The position numbers and the translations under genes are program-made. Positions 30,066 to 37,938 of a stretch of 64,000 nt of DNA are shown here, piece by piece. The notes below the pieces were generated by a model. That model was not told the DNA's origin and ran no database searches. It saw only the letters and a program-made list of their open reading frames with translations. The first letter of the stretch is position 1. Every line of letters begins with the position of its first letter. Source of the stretch: a virus; the IMG/VR virus record IMGVR_UViG_3300032805_000001, positions 56,104 to 120,103 of that record. One strand, written 5' to 3'.

Positions 30066-30662
30066 ATGACCGCCGACACGGACGAAACCCGGACATGGAA
30101 GCGCCTTGGTGAGCTGCTGACCCGCCGTCGCGTCGCCCTTGACCCCCGCTACCACAATCGCCGCCTGTTCTGCGACGAACGGCAGATCAACTATCGCCTC
30201 GTCTACGACATCGAACTTGCCAAGCGCGCGGACTTTGCCATGGCAACCCTTGCCGCCGTGGCACAGGCTTACGCGGTGACATTCGAGTCCATCCAGCAGG
30301 CATTGGACGGCGGCGAGCTTGAGCCCATCCCCGAGGCCGCCAAGCCGGCCCCCCGCTTCCAGGTCCTCCCCGGCGGCGCCGGACAGGTCCCCGGCGAGAC
30401 TGACGCCAGGGACCTGTCCGTGTTCGACGTGCTCGCCGGGCCGATCATCCGCGAGCTGTGGGAAACGATCGAGAAGGCGCGGGCAGCCAATCCTGACGCG
30501 TCAGGACGGGACATCTTCCCATCCGATCAGACACTCGCGGACATATGGGACATGGGCGGTCAGCATGTGCCCGTGCATCTGCGCCTCAATGATCGTGAAA
30601 GACTCCGGCCGATGGCCGCATATGTCCTGAGCAGGAGGGGTGAGGCAGGCAGGGCAGGCTAG
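30066..30662 (+). CDS. Regulatory protein with degenerate XRE-like N-terminus
   Basis: 198 residues. TWKRLGELLTRRRVALDPRYHNRRLFCDERQINYRLVYDIELAKRADFAMATLAAVAQAYAVTFESIQQAL has the size and pattern of an XRE domain (KRLGELLTRRR...DIE...ATLAAVA.AY...) that has drifted. The C-terminal part (FDVLAGPIIRELWETIEKARAANPD, ILWDMGGQHV-like TLADIWDMGGQHVP, RERLRPMAAYVLSRR) is common in actinobacterial mobile-element regulators. Probable antirepressor or activator of the early operon; inference from position. Confidence 0.65.
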   Translation: MTADTDETRTWKRLGELLTRRRVALDPRYHNRRLFCDERQINYRLVYDIELAKRADFAMATLAAVAQAYAVTFESIQQALDGGELEPIPEAAKPAPRFQVLPGGAGQVPGETDARDLSVFDVLAGPIIRELWETIEKARAANPDASGRDIFPSDQTLADIWDMGGQHVPVHLRLNDRERLRPMAAYVLSRRGEAGRAG

Positions 30663-30769
30663 TAGCCTGGCGATTATGGTCATAACAGTCCGCTCCCTTG
30701 CAAATGCGGTACGTTTCCCGTTAATTAGGGGGTAGTTCCCGCGAAGTCGCAGAACAAGGGGGTTGGGGG

Positions 30770-31243
30770 ATGGACAAACCGGACACAGGTGAGTTTCGCA
30801 GGATGCGAGCCCAGCTCGACGAGGAACGCCGCCGCCGCATCTGGCTAGAAGAACGCCTCACCGGCCTCGCCGAGCTCGTCGGCCTCATCAAAGGCGAGCA
30901 AGGATCAATCTGGGAACGGTTCAGCAGGACTGAAAGCCACGGCCAGGCGCAGGACGCCGCGTGGCGGAGGGCGCTCGGCCTGCCGGAACCGCGCAAGCCG
31001 GGCGACGGGCCGCCACTGCACACGGTCAAGGCCGTCGCCTTGTTCGCCGTGCTGCGGCTGCTCGTGACCCACAAGACGGTCCTGGCACTGGCGATGGTCA
31101 CAACGACGGCCTGCATGTCCCCGGCCACCGTCCACGCCTCGCTGCGGGCAGCCCCCGCAGCGCATGCCCACCACGGGAGACGGCCACACCCCGCCCCGCC
31201 GGCCGCCTGCCACCGGCCCGCCCCGCCGGCTGCGGCACTTTGA
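30770..31243 (+). CDS. Membrane protein with N-terminal coiled coil
   Basis: 157 residues. DTGEFRRMRAQLDEERRRRIWLEERLTGLAELVGLIK is a coiled coil; VKAVALFAVLRLLVTHKTVLALAMVTTTACM gives one or two transmembrane segments; the tail is Ala/His/Pro-rich. The leader contains TTGCAA and AT-rich DNA (about 30704-30730), consistent with its own promoter. Function unknown. Confidence 0.55.
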   Translation: MDKPDTGEFRRMRAQLDEERRRRIWLEERLTGLAELVGLIKGEQGSIWERFSRTESHGQAQDAAWRRALGLPEPRKPGDGPPLHTVKAVALFAVLRLLVTHKTVLALAMVTTTACMSPATVHASLRAAPAAHAHHGRRPHPAPPAACHRPAPPAAAL

Positions 31244-31268
31244 CCGCCACACGCCCCGGACATGAAAA

Positions 31269-31309
31269 GACCTCCGCCCGGCCGGATCATCGACGGCCGC
31301 GCGGAGGTC
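31269..31309 (-). terminator. Bidirectional terminator between 31243 and 31318 genes
   Basis: A 16-base stem (31269-31284 with 31294-31309, one mismatch) is followed on the minus strand by CTTTTC, giving a usable T-run for the methyltransferase transcript. It lies between convergent stops. Confidence 0.7.
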
Positions 31310-31317
31310 CCCCAAGC

Positions 31318-32238
31318 CTACGGTTTCCGCGCCACCCCCGCATACACGATGGCCGCGCTCACATCCCGGACTTCCCCGTCCGGCCGCCAGCACCGGGCCG
31401 GCACCAGCCCCGGCTCCACCATGTCCAGGCCCGTGAAATACCCGGCGACATGCTCCCGCGTATGCGGATGCACCCGGACCCGGCCATTCCCCGCCACCTG
31501 GTTGTACTGCGCCGCGGCGTCCTCACCGGCGATCCCCGCGGAAATCACCACCAGCGACCCGGAAACGATCAGCGACCGGAACACCTCCATCGCCTCCCGC
31601 GCCTCATCCGGTGACACGAAATGCAGCACAAGCGTGAGGATCAGGCACACCGGCCGGCCCGGGTTCATCACCTCCCGGACCCGGCTGTCCCCCCAGATGA
31701 TCCCCGGCGCCCGCAAATCCTGGGTGATCGCCGCCACCCCGGGCGTTTTCGCCGCGGCAAGATCAGCGGCAGTTTCCGCTGTGATCACCGTGTCCACGTC
31801 GACGTAAACAACCCGGACCATATCGGGGTACGGGCTGGCCGCCCGTGCGATCTCATGCACCATCGGATGCACGGGCGCCCCGGCACCCACGTCAACGAAC
31901 CGGGTGTACCCCTCCCCGGCCGCGTAGGCGACAGCACGCTCGACGAACTCGCGGTTCTCGGCCGCTGCGGGCGCGATCCAGGGCAGCCGCCTGCCCACCT
32001 CGGCTGCCGCTACCCGGTCAGTCTCGAACGCGGGTCCTTTCTTCAGCCACGCGGTGTACATGCGTCCCGGTGCCGGCCCGGAAAGGCCGCTGCCCTCATC
32101 CCCTTCACCTGCCTGGCCGCTCCACGGGCTGCGCATCACAGGTGTCCCGGACGCGGCGAGCCTGGTACCGAACCTCACCTCAGCGAGACGATGCTCCAGG
32201 CTGGCATGGTTGCGGCTGCCGTTTAACGGCATGTTCAT
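31318..32238 (-). CDS. SAM-dependent methyltransferase, SAV2177/DUF574 type (Methyltransf_19)
   Basis: 306 residues. FVDVGAGAPVHPMVHEIARAASPYPDMVRVVYVDVDTVITAETAADLAA is the motif I/II region of this actinobacterial family; LTLVLHFVSPDEAREAMEVFRSLIVSGSLVVIS is motif IV-VI; MYTAWLKKGPAFETDR and VEPGLVPARCWRPDGEV are family-specific. Such proteins are abundant in Streptomyces and Streptosporangiales, targets usually unknown. Monocistronic, with its own terminators on both sides. Confidence 0.9.
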   Translation of the reverse strand: MNMPLNGSRNHASLEHRLAEVRFGTRLAASGTPVMRSPWSGQAGEGDEGSGLSGPAPGRMYTAWLKKGPAFETDRVAAAEVGRRLPWIAPAAAENREFVERAVAYAAGEGYTRFVDVGAGAPVHPMVHEIARAASPYPDMVRVVYVDVDTVITAETAADLAAAKTPGVAAITQDLRAPGIIWGDSRVREVMNPGRPVCLILTLVLHFVSPDEAREAMEVFRSLIVSGSLVVISAGIAGEDAAAQYNQVAGNGRVRVHPHTREHVAGYFTGLDMVEPGLVPARCWRPDGEVRDVSAAIVYAGVARKP

Positions 32239-32365
32239 CCCGATCCCCCCAAGGATTCCGCGAACGTGCGCCTGCCATCACGTTAGCCGCAATTACGTCC
32301 CATGCAATAGAGGTATCCCGCAACCCTGCGTATGCATCCCGTATGCACTGGGTGCCCGGAACATA

Positions 32366-32407
32366 GAACACCCTCCCACCGCCGGGGGAAGCGATGGGAG
32401 GGTGTTC
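32366..32407. terminator. Strong inverted repeat upstream of the methyltransferase
   Basis: GAACACCCTCCCA (32366-32378) pairs perfectly with 32395-32407 (13 bp). No long T-run, but position after the 32550-33997 minus unit and before the methyltransferase leader supports termination. Confidence 0.6.
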
Positions 32408-32549
32408 TCGGTCATCCGCCGGAGAGGCGGTTCCGGGCACGCGACCCGACGGGGGCGCGGGACGCGTGTTCGCAACACTTCCCACGGTGAGGGAATGATC
32501 CCATTCTGTCAAGCGAGACGCCAAAACGGGAAGACAGTCAGCAGGGCGG

Positions 32550-32750
32550 TCATTCCTCCAGTCCGAGCCGGCAACCGCCGATGTACTCCGCGTCGCGCGG
32601 GTCACCGTCCGGGAAATAACCTTCGTCGTCGCCCCCCGGAAGCGCCCCGGCCAGTCCGCAGGCGCAGCACTTGCCACCTTCCCGCCAGTGACCACAGTGA
32701 TAGCCGTCGCTGGTCTCCGGGCAAATATCCTCCGGTTCGGGAATGCTCAC
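32550..32750 (-). CDS. Small Cys-rich zinc-binding-like protein
   Basis: 66 residues. MSIPEPEDICPETSDGYHCGHWREGGKCCACGLAG has H-C-x-H and C-C-x-C ligands for one or two zinc ions, followed by an acidic GGDDEGYFPDGDPRDAEYIGG tail. Such proteins recur in actinophage and mobile DNA. Overlaps the next gene by 4 bases. Confidence 0.6.
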   Translation of the reverse strand: MSIPEPEDICPETSDGYHCGHWREGGKCCACGLAGALPGGDDEGYFPDGDPRDAEYIGGCRLGLEE

Positions 32751-32926
32751 TTCGCCGCCTCCGGGATCTGCCGCCGCAAGTCCCTCACCTCTAGGGCCTT
32801 GGCCGACTGGCGGTCGTCCAGAATCCGGTACTCCCGGTACGCGGCCCGGGTTTCTTCGGCCATGACATCAAGCTCCGCCTCGGCCGCCGCAAGGCTGGCC
32901 TTGAGGCCGGTCAGCGTGTCGTTCAC
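32747..32926 (-). CDS. Small coiled-coil protein
   Basis: 59 residues from GTG 32926 overlapping the next gene's stop. NDTLTGLKASLAAAEAELDVMAEETRAAYREYRILDDRQSAKALEVRDLRRQI is a near-continuous coiled coil. Function unknown. Confidence 0.55.
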   Translation of the reverse strand: MNDTLTGLKASLAAAEAELDVMAEETRAAYREYRILDDRQSAKALEVRDLRRQIPEAAK

Positions 32927-33120
32927 TTCTGCTCCTCGGGGTTCTCGCTGTTCTCGATAGCACGCCGGTAGTACTTCACGGCTGCAATCACGACCTTGCG
33001 AACGTTCAGGCCGGTCTTCTCGGCGTAGGCGCGGATCCAGGCGTCGTCGTCGGCGTTGTCCAGGCGTATCCCGCCAAGAGTCTTCAGTGTGTGCCGGTCG
33101 GCGCTGCGATCCTTGGTCAC
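32923..33120 (-). CDS. Ribbon-helix-helix-like DNA-binding protein
   Basis: 65 residues. GGIRLDNADDDAWIRAYAEKTGLNVRKVVIAAVKYYRRA resembles an RHH/CopG motif (short strand, then helix-turn-helix pair). Neighbours encode a plasmid-like stability-type gene order (coiled coil, RHH, unknown), so it may be an antitoxin or repressor, but no toxin is recognised. Confidence 0.55.
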   Translation of the reverse strand: MTKDRSADRHTLKTLGGIRLDNADDDAWIRAYAEKTGLNVRKVVIAAVKYYRRAIENSENPEEQK

Positions 33121-33521
33121 AGTCGCCCGCGATCAAGTGCCGGGAAGGTGCTGGCGACCTCAGCCAGCGCCTCGATCTGCTCAAGGGTGACACGCTGGGA
33201 ATAGTCGATCGACACGCCAGCCGTAAAGAGAATCTTCTCGGCCGCCTTCCGGCGCTGGTCGAGCTCGAACTGCTCAAACGTCCGCACATATGACCCGTAG
33301 TGGCTGGTGGAGCCGCGCTCGTTGCCGGTTTCCATGTCGAACTCAATCGTGCAGTGGTCGCGCACTTCATTGCCGCGCCAATCGCGGCGCGTTTTCTCGT
33401 AGGTGACGGTCGCGTACTTGCGGCCGACCTTGGTCACGGCACCGCGGTAGTTCTCCTCTGGGCTCTCCGGGTAACGCATCCGACACAGGATGAGTACCTC
33501 GTCACCGATCTTGAGGTTCAT
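33117..33521 (-). CDS. Beta-barrel small protein, function unknown
   Basis: 134 residues. The N-terminal half reads as a beta-barrel (NLKIGDEVLILCRMRYPESPEENYRGAVTKVGRKYATVTYEKTRRDWRGNEVRDHCTIEFDMETG), possibly Tudor/SH3-like; the C-terminal half is helical (EQFELDQRRKAAEKILFTAGV...VTLEQIEALAEVAS). Phage regulatory or host-takeover protein of unknown function. Coupled to the RHH gene. Confidence 0.6.
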   Translation of the reverse strand: MNLKIGDEVLILCRMRYPESPEENYRGAVTKVGRKYATVTYEKTRRDWRGNEVRDHCTIEFDMETGNERGSTSHYGSYVRTFEQFELDQRRKAAEKILFTAGVSIDYSQRVTLEQIEALAEVASTFPALDRGRL

Positions 33522-33614
33522 TGGGCCCCGTTTCTCGCGGTGGTGTTTTTCAGAGCGTATAAGGGTGGAGTTCCACCGTCAAGGCCCCCACCCGTGATCC
33601 CCGGCAGCCGCAGG

Positions 33615-33722
33615 TCAGCCGTCCCGCGCCTCCGCGAGCCCGGCCCGGATCAGCGCGTTCACCTCGGCGACTTCCTCCGCATACGCGAGTTCATCATCAG
33701 CCGGCGTTTCGTCATCATTCAT
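33615..33722 (-). CDS. 35-residue acidic peptide, possible
   Basis: MNDDETPADDELAYAEEVAEVNALIRAGLAEARDG: a highly acidic helix. Frame is clean and codon use good; nothing overlaps it, so support is weak. Confidence 0.35.
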   Translation of the reverse strand: MNDDETPADDELAYAEEVAEVNALIRAGLAEARDG

Positions 33723-33784
33723 CCCCTGAGCGTCACCTCAGATGCCGGCGACGGCAAGGGACGTTCAGACTGCCACCCCGATGA

Positions 33785-33997
33785 CTATTGCCACCAGCGG
33801 GCGGCCGGCCGTGCCGCATCCCGGGCCGCCAGCCGCCCGTTGTGCGCCGCGCACGCCTCCGCAGCCAGCTCCGGTGTATCCATCACCCCGATCAGGACGT
33901 CATCATCGCTGATGTCGTCGCCGATCTGCGCGTACACCATGCGCCCGGTGTGACCCACACGCCACGGGAAGGTTGCGAGACGGATGTCAGTAGTCAT
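33785..33997 (-). CDS. Small conserved-looking mobile-element protein
   Basis: 70 residues. MTTDIRLATFPWRVGHTGRMVYAQIGDDISDDDVLIGVMDTPELAAEACAAHNGRL matches a short protein type I have seen repeatedly in Streptomyces mobile DNA (pattern 'PWRVG...IYAQ.G...D.LIG.MDTPELAA.A...HN'). Stands alone with a purine-rich start region; function unknown. Confidence 0.6.
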   Translation of the reverse strand: MTTDIRLATFPWRVGHTGRMVYAQIGDDISDDDVLIGVMDTPELAAEACAAHNGRLAARDAARPAARWWQ

Positions 33998-34259
33998 GGG
34001 TACATAATGGCGTTATCGCCCTGTCACGGAAAGCAGCGAGAGGGCGCCGGACCCCGAGACGCCGGCGCCCCCTCGCAGTGGCCGCCTCAACGGTTAAGCG
34101 GAGGCCGGAGGCAGCCACGACTGGCGGGGAACGCGTCCGCCGGGCCCGCGGGATATTCCGGGTGCGCTCCCGTAAGCCAAGGGTATTGGATCACCTGCCC
34201 GCGCCCGCATCATGCCCGCTGCTCTTGCCGGGCTCGGCCCGCTCAGGGACGATCAGGGC

Positions 34260-34487
34260 ATGGTCGCTGCGATCCTCGTACCGCTCGGGTTAATCATCAT
34301 CGTCCGGCTCGTCTGGCCGAAAGCCAACCCGGGGGCGAAGCTCGCAGCTATTGGCGGGGTCCTGTTCGCCCTGTGGGCGTGTATCGCGGTCGCGAGCCTG
34401 CATGCTGCCGGTGTCGTCGCTGCGGGTGTCGCTGACGGGATCACCGGGTTCATCCACGGGCTCGTGGGGCTCCTTGATCACCTGTGA
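34260..34487 (+). CDS. Small membrane protein of conjugative element
   Basis: 75 residues from ATG 34260; upstream in-frame starts give a poor N-terminus. Two hydrophobic helices (VAAILVPLGLIIIVRLV and GGVLFALWACIAVASLHAAGVVAAGV) with a short tail. Similar peptides open SpdB-like transfer clusters of actinobacterial AICEs. Role unknown. Confidence 0.6.
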   Translation: MVAAILVPLGLIIIVRLVWPKANPGAKLAAIGGVLFALWACIAVASLHAAGVVAAGVADGITGFIHGLVGLLDHL

Positions 34488-34635
34488 CCGGCACATCCCG
34501 CCGCAGCAGGTCAAGCTCACCTTGCAGGTAGGCGATGCGGCCCCGCCGTCTCCGCTCAGCAACTGCGGGACTGCCATCTGCGGCCAGTTGGAGTACCCCC
34601 TGTAGATGCTTGTGGAGTAAACGCAAGTCGGTCAA
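34450..34635 (-). CDS. Possible small basic coiled-coil protein
   Basis: 61 residues from TTG, overlapping the convergent gene by 38 bp. RLLHKHLQGVLQLAADGSPAVAERRRRGRIAYLQGELDLLRRDVP looks helical and has fair codon use, but no RBS is visible. The rest of 34488-34803 holds nothing firm: a stretch open toward 34804 has no start codon and may be a remnant. Confidence 0.3.
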   Translation of the reverse strand: MTDLRLLHKHLQGVLQLAADGSPAVAERRRRGRIAYLQGELDLLRRDVPVTGDQGAPRARG

Positions 34636-34803
34636 GATCTTCGGGTTTTCTGCCGCCCTGACGCCGAGTTCTTCCTTCTAAAGCAACTCTGCGAACGCAG
34701 ACAGGAGGAGTTCGGCAAGCGCAAACGCGGGTTCACCAAGGCATCCAGGCCCACATCGAGGCGCCGATCACCTGGCAGGGAGGAACGGGAGGAGGCCGCA
34801 GCG

Positions 34804-35121
34804 ATGCGGGACGCGATCAGCGAGCACGCCTATCAGGCCATGCAGACCGCGCCGCCCGGCGCGCAGAACAACCCAATGTTCTGGCGGGCGTCGAAGGTGG
34901 AAGCGCTGATCGGTGAACTGTCTGCCATCAGTCCCGAGGTAGCGGCCGGCCAGCTCCTCGACCCGGCGTTCCGGTACTTCACTGGCTACAGCCGGGAATG
35001 GTGGTCCCGGTTTACCGAAGCCTGCGAGAAGCGGCTAGCCGAGGAGAGGCCCGATCTGGAGCCGGTCAGGCGCAAACCGGGCCGCGCGCCGTGGGCCGAA
35101 AGCGGACTGAACAGCCGGTAA
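34804..35121 (+). CDS. Mobile-element protein, function unknown
   Basis: 105 residues. SEHAYQAMQTAPPGAQNNPMFWRASKVEALIGELSAISPEVAAGQLLDPAFRYFTGYSREWWSRFTEACEKRLAE is a well-formed domain I cannot name. The frame is open upstream to about 34600 without a start codon, so an N-terminal part may have been lost. TAATG overlap with the next gene. Confidence 0.55.
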   Translation: MRDAISEHAYQAMQTAPPGAQNNPMFWRASKVEALIGELSAISPEVAAGQLLDPAFRYFTGYSREWWSRFTEACEKRLAEERPDLEPVRRKPGRAPWAESGLNSR

Positions 35122-35381
35122 TGGGCTTACGAGCATGGTGGCGGCGACGGCTCATCGTGGCCTGGACTACGCCGAAGCCGCACCGTGATGGGCGCCCGGC
35201 AACACTCCCCGCCGTCCGCGTGACAGTCGGCGACCTGTGCCCCTGCGGCAACGGGAGCGTCCGCCGCACCTACTCAAGTCAGCATGGGGCGTTTCTCGGA
35301 TGCACCAACTACCCGAGGTGCCGTCGCGCGTGGCTGCCTGATGGCAGTCGCCTGGCTGTATGGCAGTGGCGAGGCGTGTAG
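35121..35381 (+). CDS. Topoisomerase-type C4 zinc-finger protein
   Basis: 86 residues, ATG overlapping the previous TAA. LCPCGNGSVRRTYSSQHGAFLGCTNYPRCRRAWL is a zf-C4_Topoisom/topoisomerase I zinc domain (CxC...GxFLGC..YPxC). Such stand-alone domains in mobile elements probably bind single-stranded DNA during transfer. N-terminus is Trp/Arg-rich. Confidence 0.75.
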   Translation: MGLRAWWRRRLIVAWTTPKPHRDGRPATLPAVRVTVGDLCPCGNGSVRRTYSSQHGAFLGCTNYPRCRRAWLPDGSRLAVWQWRGV

Positions 35382-35390
35382 CAGCAAAAA

Positions 35391-35421
35391 GACGGCCCGG
35401 GGTTTCAAGTCCCGGGCCGTC
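35391..35421. terminator. Bidirectional intrinsic terminator
   Basis: GACGGCCCGGG pairs perfectly with 35411-35421 (11 bp, 9-base loop). T-runs flank both sides (AAAAA before, TTTG after), so it can stop the convergent zinc-finger and GntR transcripts. Placed exactly between them. Confidence 0.85.
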
Positions 35422-35435
35422 TTTGCGTGTACGGC

Positions 35436-36185
35436 CTAACTCTTCTCGCCCTCGCTGCGGACCACGTAGTCGTACCCGAGCACCTGATCTGGCGGCATGC
35501 ACCACTCCCCGTACAGGATGACGCCTTGCTGATCACTCCAGATGTGCGTGCCAGCCAGGATCGGGGAGCCGACGGGCAGCCTCAGCGCCCCCGCCTCCCG
35601 CGCGTCGGACGCCCGGCCCCGCACATAGTCCCTGCCGTGGGTGACGCGCCGCTTTGTCGCCCGCTCAATCATCGTGATCGCTCCCCCGGGGATCGGTGCC
35701 CGCTCAAGCAGGTCCGGCGCGACCATCCGGCTTGACTCGGGAATCCAGTCCACGGACAGCGCCCGCGGCCTGCCGCCGTGATGGGAGACCTCCTCGCGGC
35801 GGATGATCTGCGTTCCCGGTTCGATGCCGAGCACGTCCGCGACATAGGGGGGGGCGCTCACGATGTCCACTTCGGTAACGACGATCGTCTCCCCGTTACT
35901 GCCGGCACGGTGCATCGGCGACGTTGACACCCGGTCTTTCGGTGTCCGGCTGGTGCCGTGCGGGTCGGACACGAAACTGCCCTGCGGGGACGTGTAGATC
36001 AGGCCCTCGACCTGAAGGAGCCCGATCGCTTTCGCGGCCGTGGATGGGGCGACGCTCCACTGGCTGGCGATAGCGGAGATCGCGGGCAGCCGGTCACCGA
36101 CGCTGAGCCGACCGCCCACAATCTCGGATCGATAGAAGCCCGCGATCTGGGCATATGGCGGGGCGGGTCGTTCGGCTGGCGGCAT
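35436..36185 (-). CDS. GntR-family regulator (KorSA-like, UTRA domain)
   Basis: 249 residues. N-terminal winged helix (YAQIAGFYRSEIVGGRLSVGDRLPAISAIASQWSVAPSTAAKAIGLLQVEGLIYTSPQG) plus a UTRA-like ligand domain (VVTEVDIVSAPPYVADVLGIEPGTQIIRREEVSHHGGRPRALSVDWIP...). KorSA of pSAM2 has this architecture and silences transfer genes. It reads away from the conjugation genes across a control region containing two CTAGCGGACG repeats, so a transfer repressor role is likely. Confidence 0.85.
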   Translation of the reverse strand: MPPAERPAPPYAQIAGFYRSEIVGGRLSVGDRLPAISAIASQWSVAPSTAAKAIGLLQVEGLIYTSPQGSFVSDPHGTSRTPKDRVSTSPMHRAGSNGETIVVTEVDIVSAPPYVADVLGIEPGTQIIRREEVSHHGGRPRALSVDWIPESSRMVAPDLLERAPIPGGAITMIERATKRRVTHGRDYVRGRASDAREAGALRLPVGSPILAGTHIWSDQQGVILYGEWCMPPDQVLGYDYVVRSEGEKS

Positions 36186-36207
36186 CCGGGGATCTCCCTG
36201 TCGTGTG

Positions 36208-36290
36208 CTAGCGGACGGGTGTCCAACCCAACCGTCCGTCTTTCAGTAAGCGTATGCCAGTAGACGTTGACTCTCGCGTACTAGCGGACG
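36208..36290. promoter_or_regulatory. Paired CTAGCGGACG operators between GntR gene and HTH gene
   Basis: CTAGCGGACG occurs twice (36208-36217 and 36281-36290), one copy near each divergent start, with a related AACCGTCCGTC between. A possible -35 TTGACT (36267-36272) places the second repeat in the spacer of the plus promoter. Sites for the KorSA-like regulator are the obvious reading. Confidence 0.5.
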
Positions 36291-36344
36291 TACTCTCAGC
36301 GGAGACGCTGGAATCCCCGGCGGTTCCACGGAAGGACGGCGAAC

Positions 36345-36656
36345 ATGACGGCTCCCGCCACTGGCACCCGGAAACCCCGGCCACGTCGCCGGATTCCCGG
36401 GCGTCCCGACGGGGACCGCCTAGTCCCGTTCTCTGCGGCATCCGAGCGCTTGGGCCGCTCCACGGACACGCTGCGCGAATGGCACGACGAAGGAAACCTT
36501 CCCGCCGTTGTGACACCGGGCAGCCAGTGGATGACGTTCGAGTCGTTCATTGCCTCGGTGCTCGCGTCGGCCCGCCCGGGTAAGCCGGGCGACATTGCCG
36601 CTCTTGCCCGCGCATGGTTCGCGGCGCACCCCGCCATGGAAGGAGTGGTTGCCTGA
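36345..36656 (+). CDS. Excisionase-like helix-turn-helix protein
   Basis: 103 residues. VPFSAASERLGRSTDTLREWHDEGNLPAVVTPGSQWMTFESFIASVLASARPG is a MerR/AlpA-type winged helix. Upstream basic tail (PRPRRRIPGRPDGD) suits DNA contact. First gene of the conjugation module; a second open frame at 36656 (TGATG overlap) runs into an out-of-frame position and is not convincing. Confidence 0.75.
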   Translation: MTAPATGTRKPRPRRRIPGRPDGDRLVPFSAASERLGRSTDTLREWHDEGNLPAVVTPGSQWMTFESFIASVLASARPGKPGDIAALARAWFAAHPAMEGVVA

Positions 36657-36749
36657 TGGCCCGCTCGGCGGCAAAAGAGAACGGCCCCAAGGCGCTGAGG
36701 ACACCTGGAGCCGTTGAACAGGATCGCCCCCCTGAAAGGACCCATCCTG

Positions 36750-37049
36750 ATGGCCAGAAACGTAGCACGCACCCAGGTCGTCCATGTGGACGACACGCCG
36801 GCCGCCGGCTACGGCCGCCGTCTCGGCCGGCAAGCCGCCGCGATGGGCCCGGCCACCGACCGCCGTCCCGTGTCCAGGCCCATGGAACAGTCCTGGGTCC
36901 GCGCGCGGGAGATCGCCAAGACCCTCCACGGCAGCCTCACCCCGTCCGTGCGGCAGGCCTACGCCACATCAGGCGACCCGATGGACCAGATGATCACCGA
37001 GGCGCTCGGGGAACTGGACGAACAGCGCCACTTGGCGGCCGTCCGGTGA
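36750..37049 (+). CDS. Mobile-element protein, function unknown
   Basis: 99 residues from ATG 36750 with GAAAGGA upstream. RNVARTQVVHVDDTPAAGYGRRLGRQAAAMGPATDRRPVSRPMEQSWVRAREIAKTLHGSLTPSVRQAYATSGDPMDQMITEALGELDEQ: excellent codon use; MEQSWVRAREIAKTL resembles small transfer-region proteins in AICEs. Coupled to the next gene by GTGA. Confidence 0.6.
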   Translation: MARNVARTQVVHVDDTPAAGYGRRLGRQAAAMGPATDRRPVSRPMEQSWVRAREIAKTLHGSLTPSVRQAYATSGDPMDQMITEALGELDEQRHLAAVR

Positions 37050-37306
37050 GCGCCCCGCCTTTCCTGGGCCAGCCCGGCTACGAAGACGACGACCCGCAGC
37101 CCGACCTGACCATGGTCATCCTGCACGAGGCCCTCGACCTGCTCGCGACCGCCGCGCTCGCCGCCGAGACAGACGAGGCGGCCCGGGTGCACGGGCTGCT
37201 CGGCGAGGTCGAGACGGTCGCGTTCGGGTTCGCCGCGGACTCCGCCGAAGCGAACGGGCTAAACCTTCTCACCGGCGCGATCCGGCGCAGGGCGGAAGCG
37301 GCGTGA
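37046..37306 (+). CDS. Small protein of conjugation region, function unknown
   Basis: 86 residues, GTG overlapping the previous TGA. SAPPFLGQPGYEDDDPQPDLTMVILHEALDLLATAALAAETDEAARVHGLLGEVETVAFGFAADSAEANGLNLLTGAIRRR, largely helical. A longer in-frame start at 36656 is possible but the intervening frame is poor. Coupled to the membrane protein at 37303. Confidence 0.55.
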   Translation: MSAPPFLGQPGYEDDDPQPDLTMVILHEALDLLATAALAAETDEAARVHGLLGEVETVAFGFAADSAEANGLNLLTGAIRRRAEAA

Positions 37307-37509
37307 ACTCGATCATCCCTCCCGCCATAGCCCCTTTCATGAACTGGCTGGGGACGCAGATCGCCGCGATGCGAACCGTCATCGGTGCCCTGATCACAGG
37401 CGCTTCGATGCCGGCCCGGCAGACGCTGCTCTACACGTTCGTCCTGATTGTCATCCTGTACTTCCTCGTCAGGATCTTTACCCGCAAGAAGAAGCCAAAG
37501 AAGACGTAA
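37303..37509 (+). CDS. Single-span membrane protein
   Basis: 68 residues from GTG. LYTFVLIVILYFLVRIFTRKKKPKKT is one transmembrane helix with a basic tail; an N-terminal amphipathic segment may be a second. Typical of the small Spd-type proteins clustered in actinobacterial transfer regions, where they are thought to help plasmid spread between cells. Confidence 0.6.
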   Translation: MNSIIPPAIAPFMNWLGTQIAAMRTVIGALITGASMPARQTLLYTFVLIVILYFLVRIFTRKKKPKKT

Positions 37510-37563
37510 CCCCCCAACCCCAGTACCGCACGGTGCCGGGCCCATCACCGAAGGAAACAGCCC

Positions 37564-37710
37564 ATGAACTCCGCCCATGTTCTCGCCGCGACTTCCCCGT
37601 CCGTTCACATGCCGCAGCCGATGGCCGCCGCCATCGCGATCACGTTCCTCGTCCTCTTCGTCTTCCTCGTCCTCAGGGGGCTCGCCAGCTTCGGCAAGTC
37701 CAGCCGGTAA
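37564..37710 (+). CDS. Small membrane peptide
   Basis: 48 residues. One hydrophobic helix (MAAAIAITFLVLFVFLVLRGL) after a short polar start (NSAHVLAATSPSVHMPQ). Stand-alone, good codon use, GGAAAC-rich leader. Spd-like small protein by context. Confidence 0.55.
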   Translation: MNSAHVLAATSPSVHMPQPMAAAIAITFLVLFVFLVLRGLASFGKSSR

Positions 37711-37758
37711 GCAAGCCGCCGTCCAAGCGGGCCACCGTCATCGAAGGAGAAATCACCC

Positions 37759-37938
37759 ATGAGCTTCGCTCACATCATCACCGACCCGGCCGTCCATCAG
37801 GCGGCCAGTAACACCTGGGACGCCTACGACACCAAGACCGCCGGGCAGGCCGGCATCTTCGCCGGATGCGTCGCCGGTTTCCTGCTCCTGGTCAAGATCG
37901 TCAGGGCCGCTGGCCGTAAGCCCGCCACCAGCAACTAG
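37759..37938 (+). CDS. Small membrane protein
   Basis: 59 residues. FAHIITDPAVHQAASNTWDAYDTKTAGQAGIFAGCVAGFLLLVKIVRAAGRK: one transmembrane helix with a Gly-rich approach. AAGGAGA lies before the ATG and decides the start. Conjugation-region peptide of unknown function. Confidence 0.55.
   Translation: MSFAHIITDPAVHQAASNTWDAYDTKTAGQAGIFAGCVAGFLLLVKIVRAAGRKPATSN

Noticed and set aside
35402-35430. ggtttcaagtcccgggcc looks like a tRNA T-arm
   Set aside because: It is the loop and stem of the bidirectional terminator at 35391-35421; no acceptor or anticodon arms pair around it.
36656-37045. Open frame joined in frame to the 37046 gene from an ATG overlapping the excisionase-like stop
   Set aside because: Arg/Pro-rich and poorly coding; the better-supported gene 36750-37049 occupies the same DNA in another frame.
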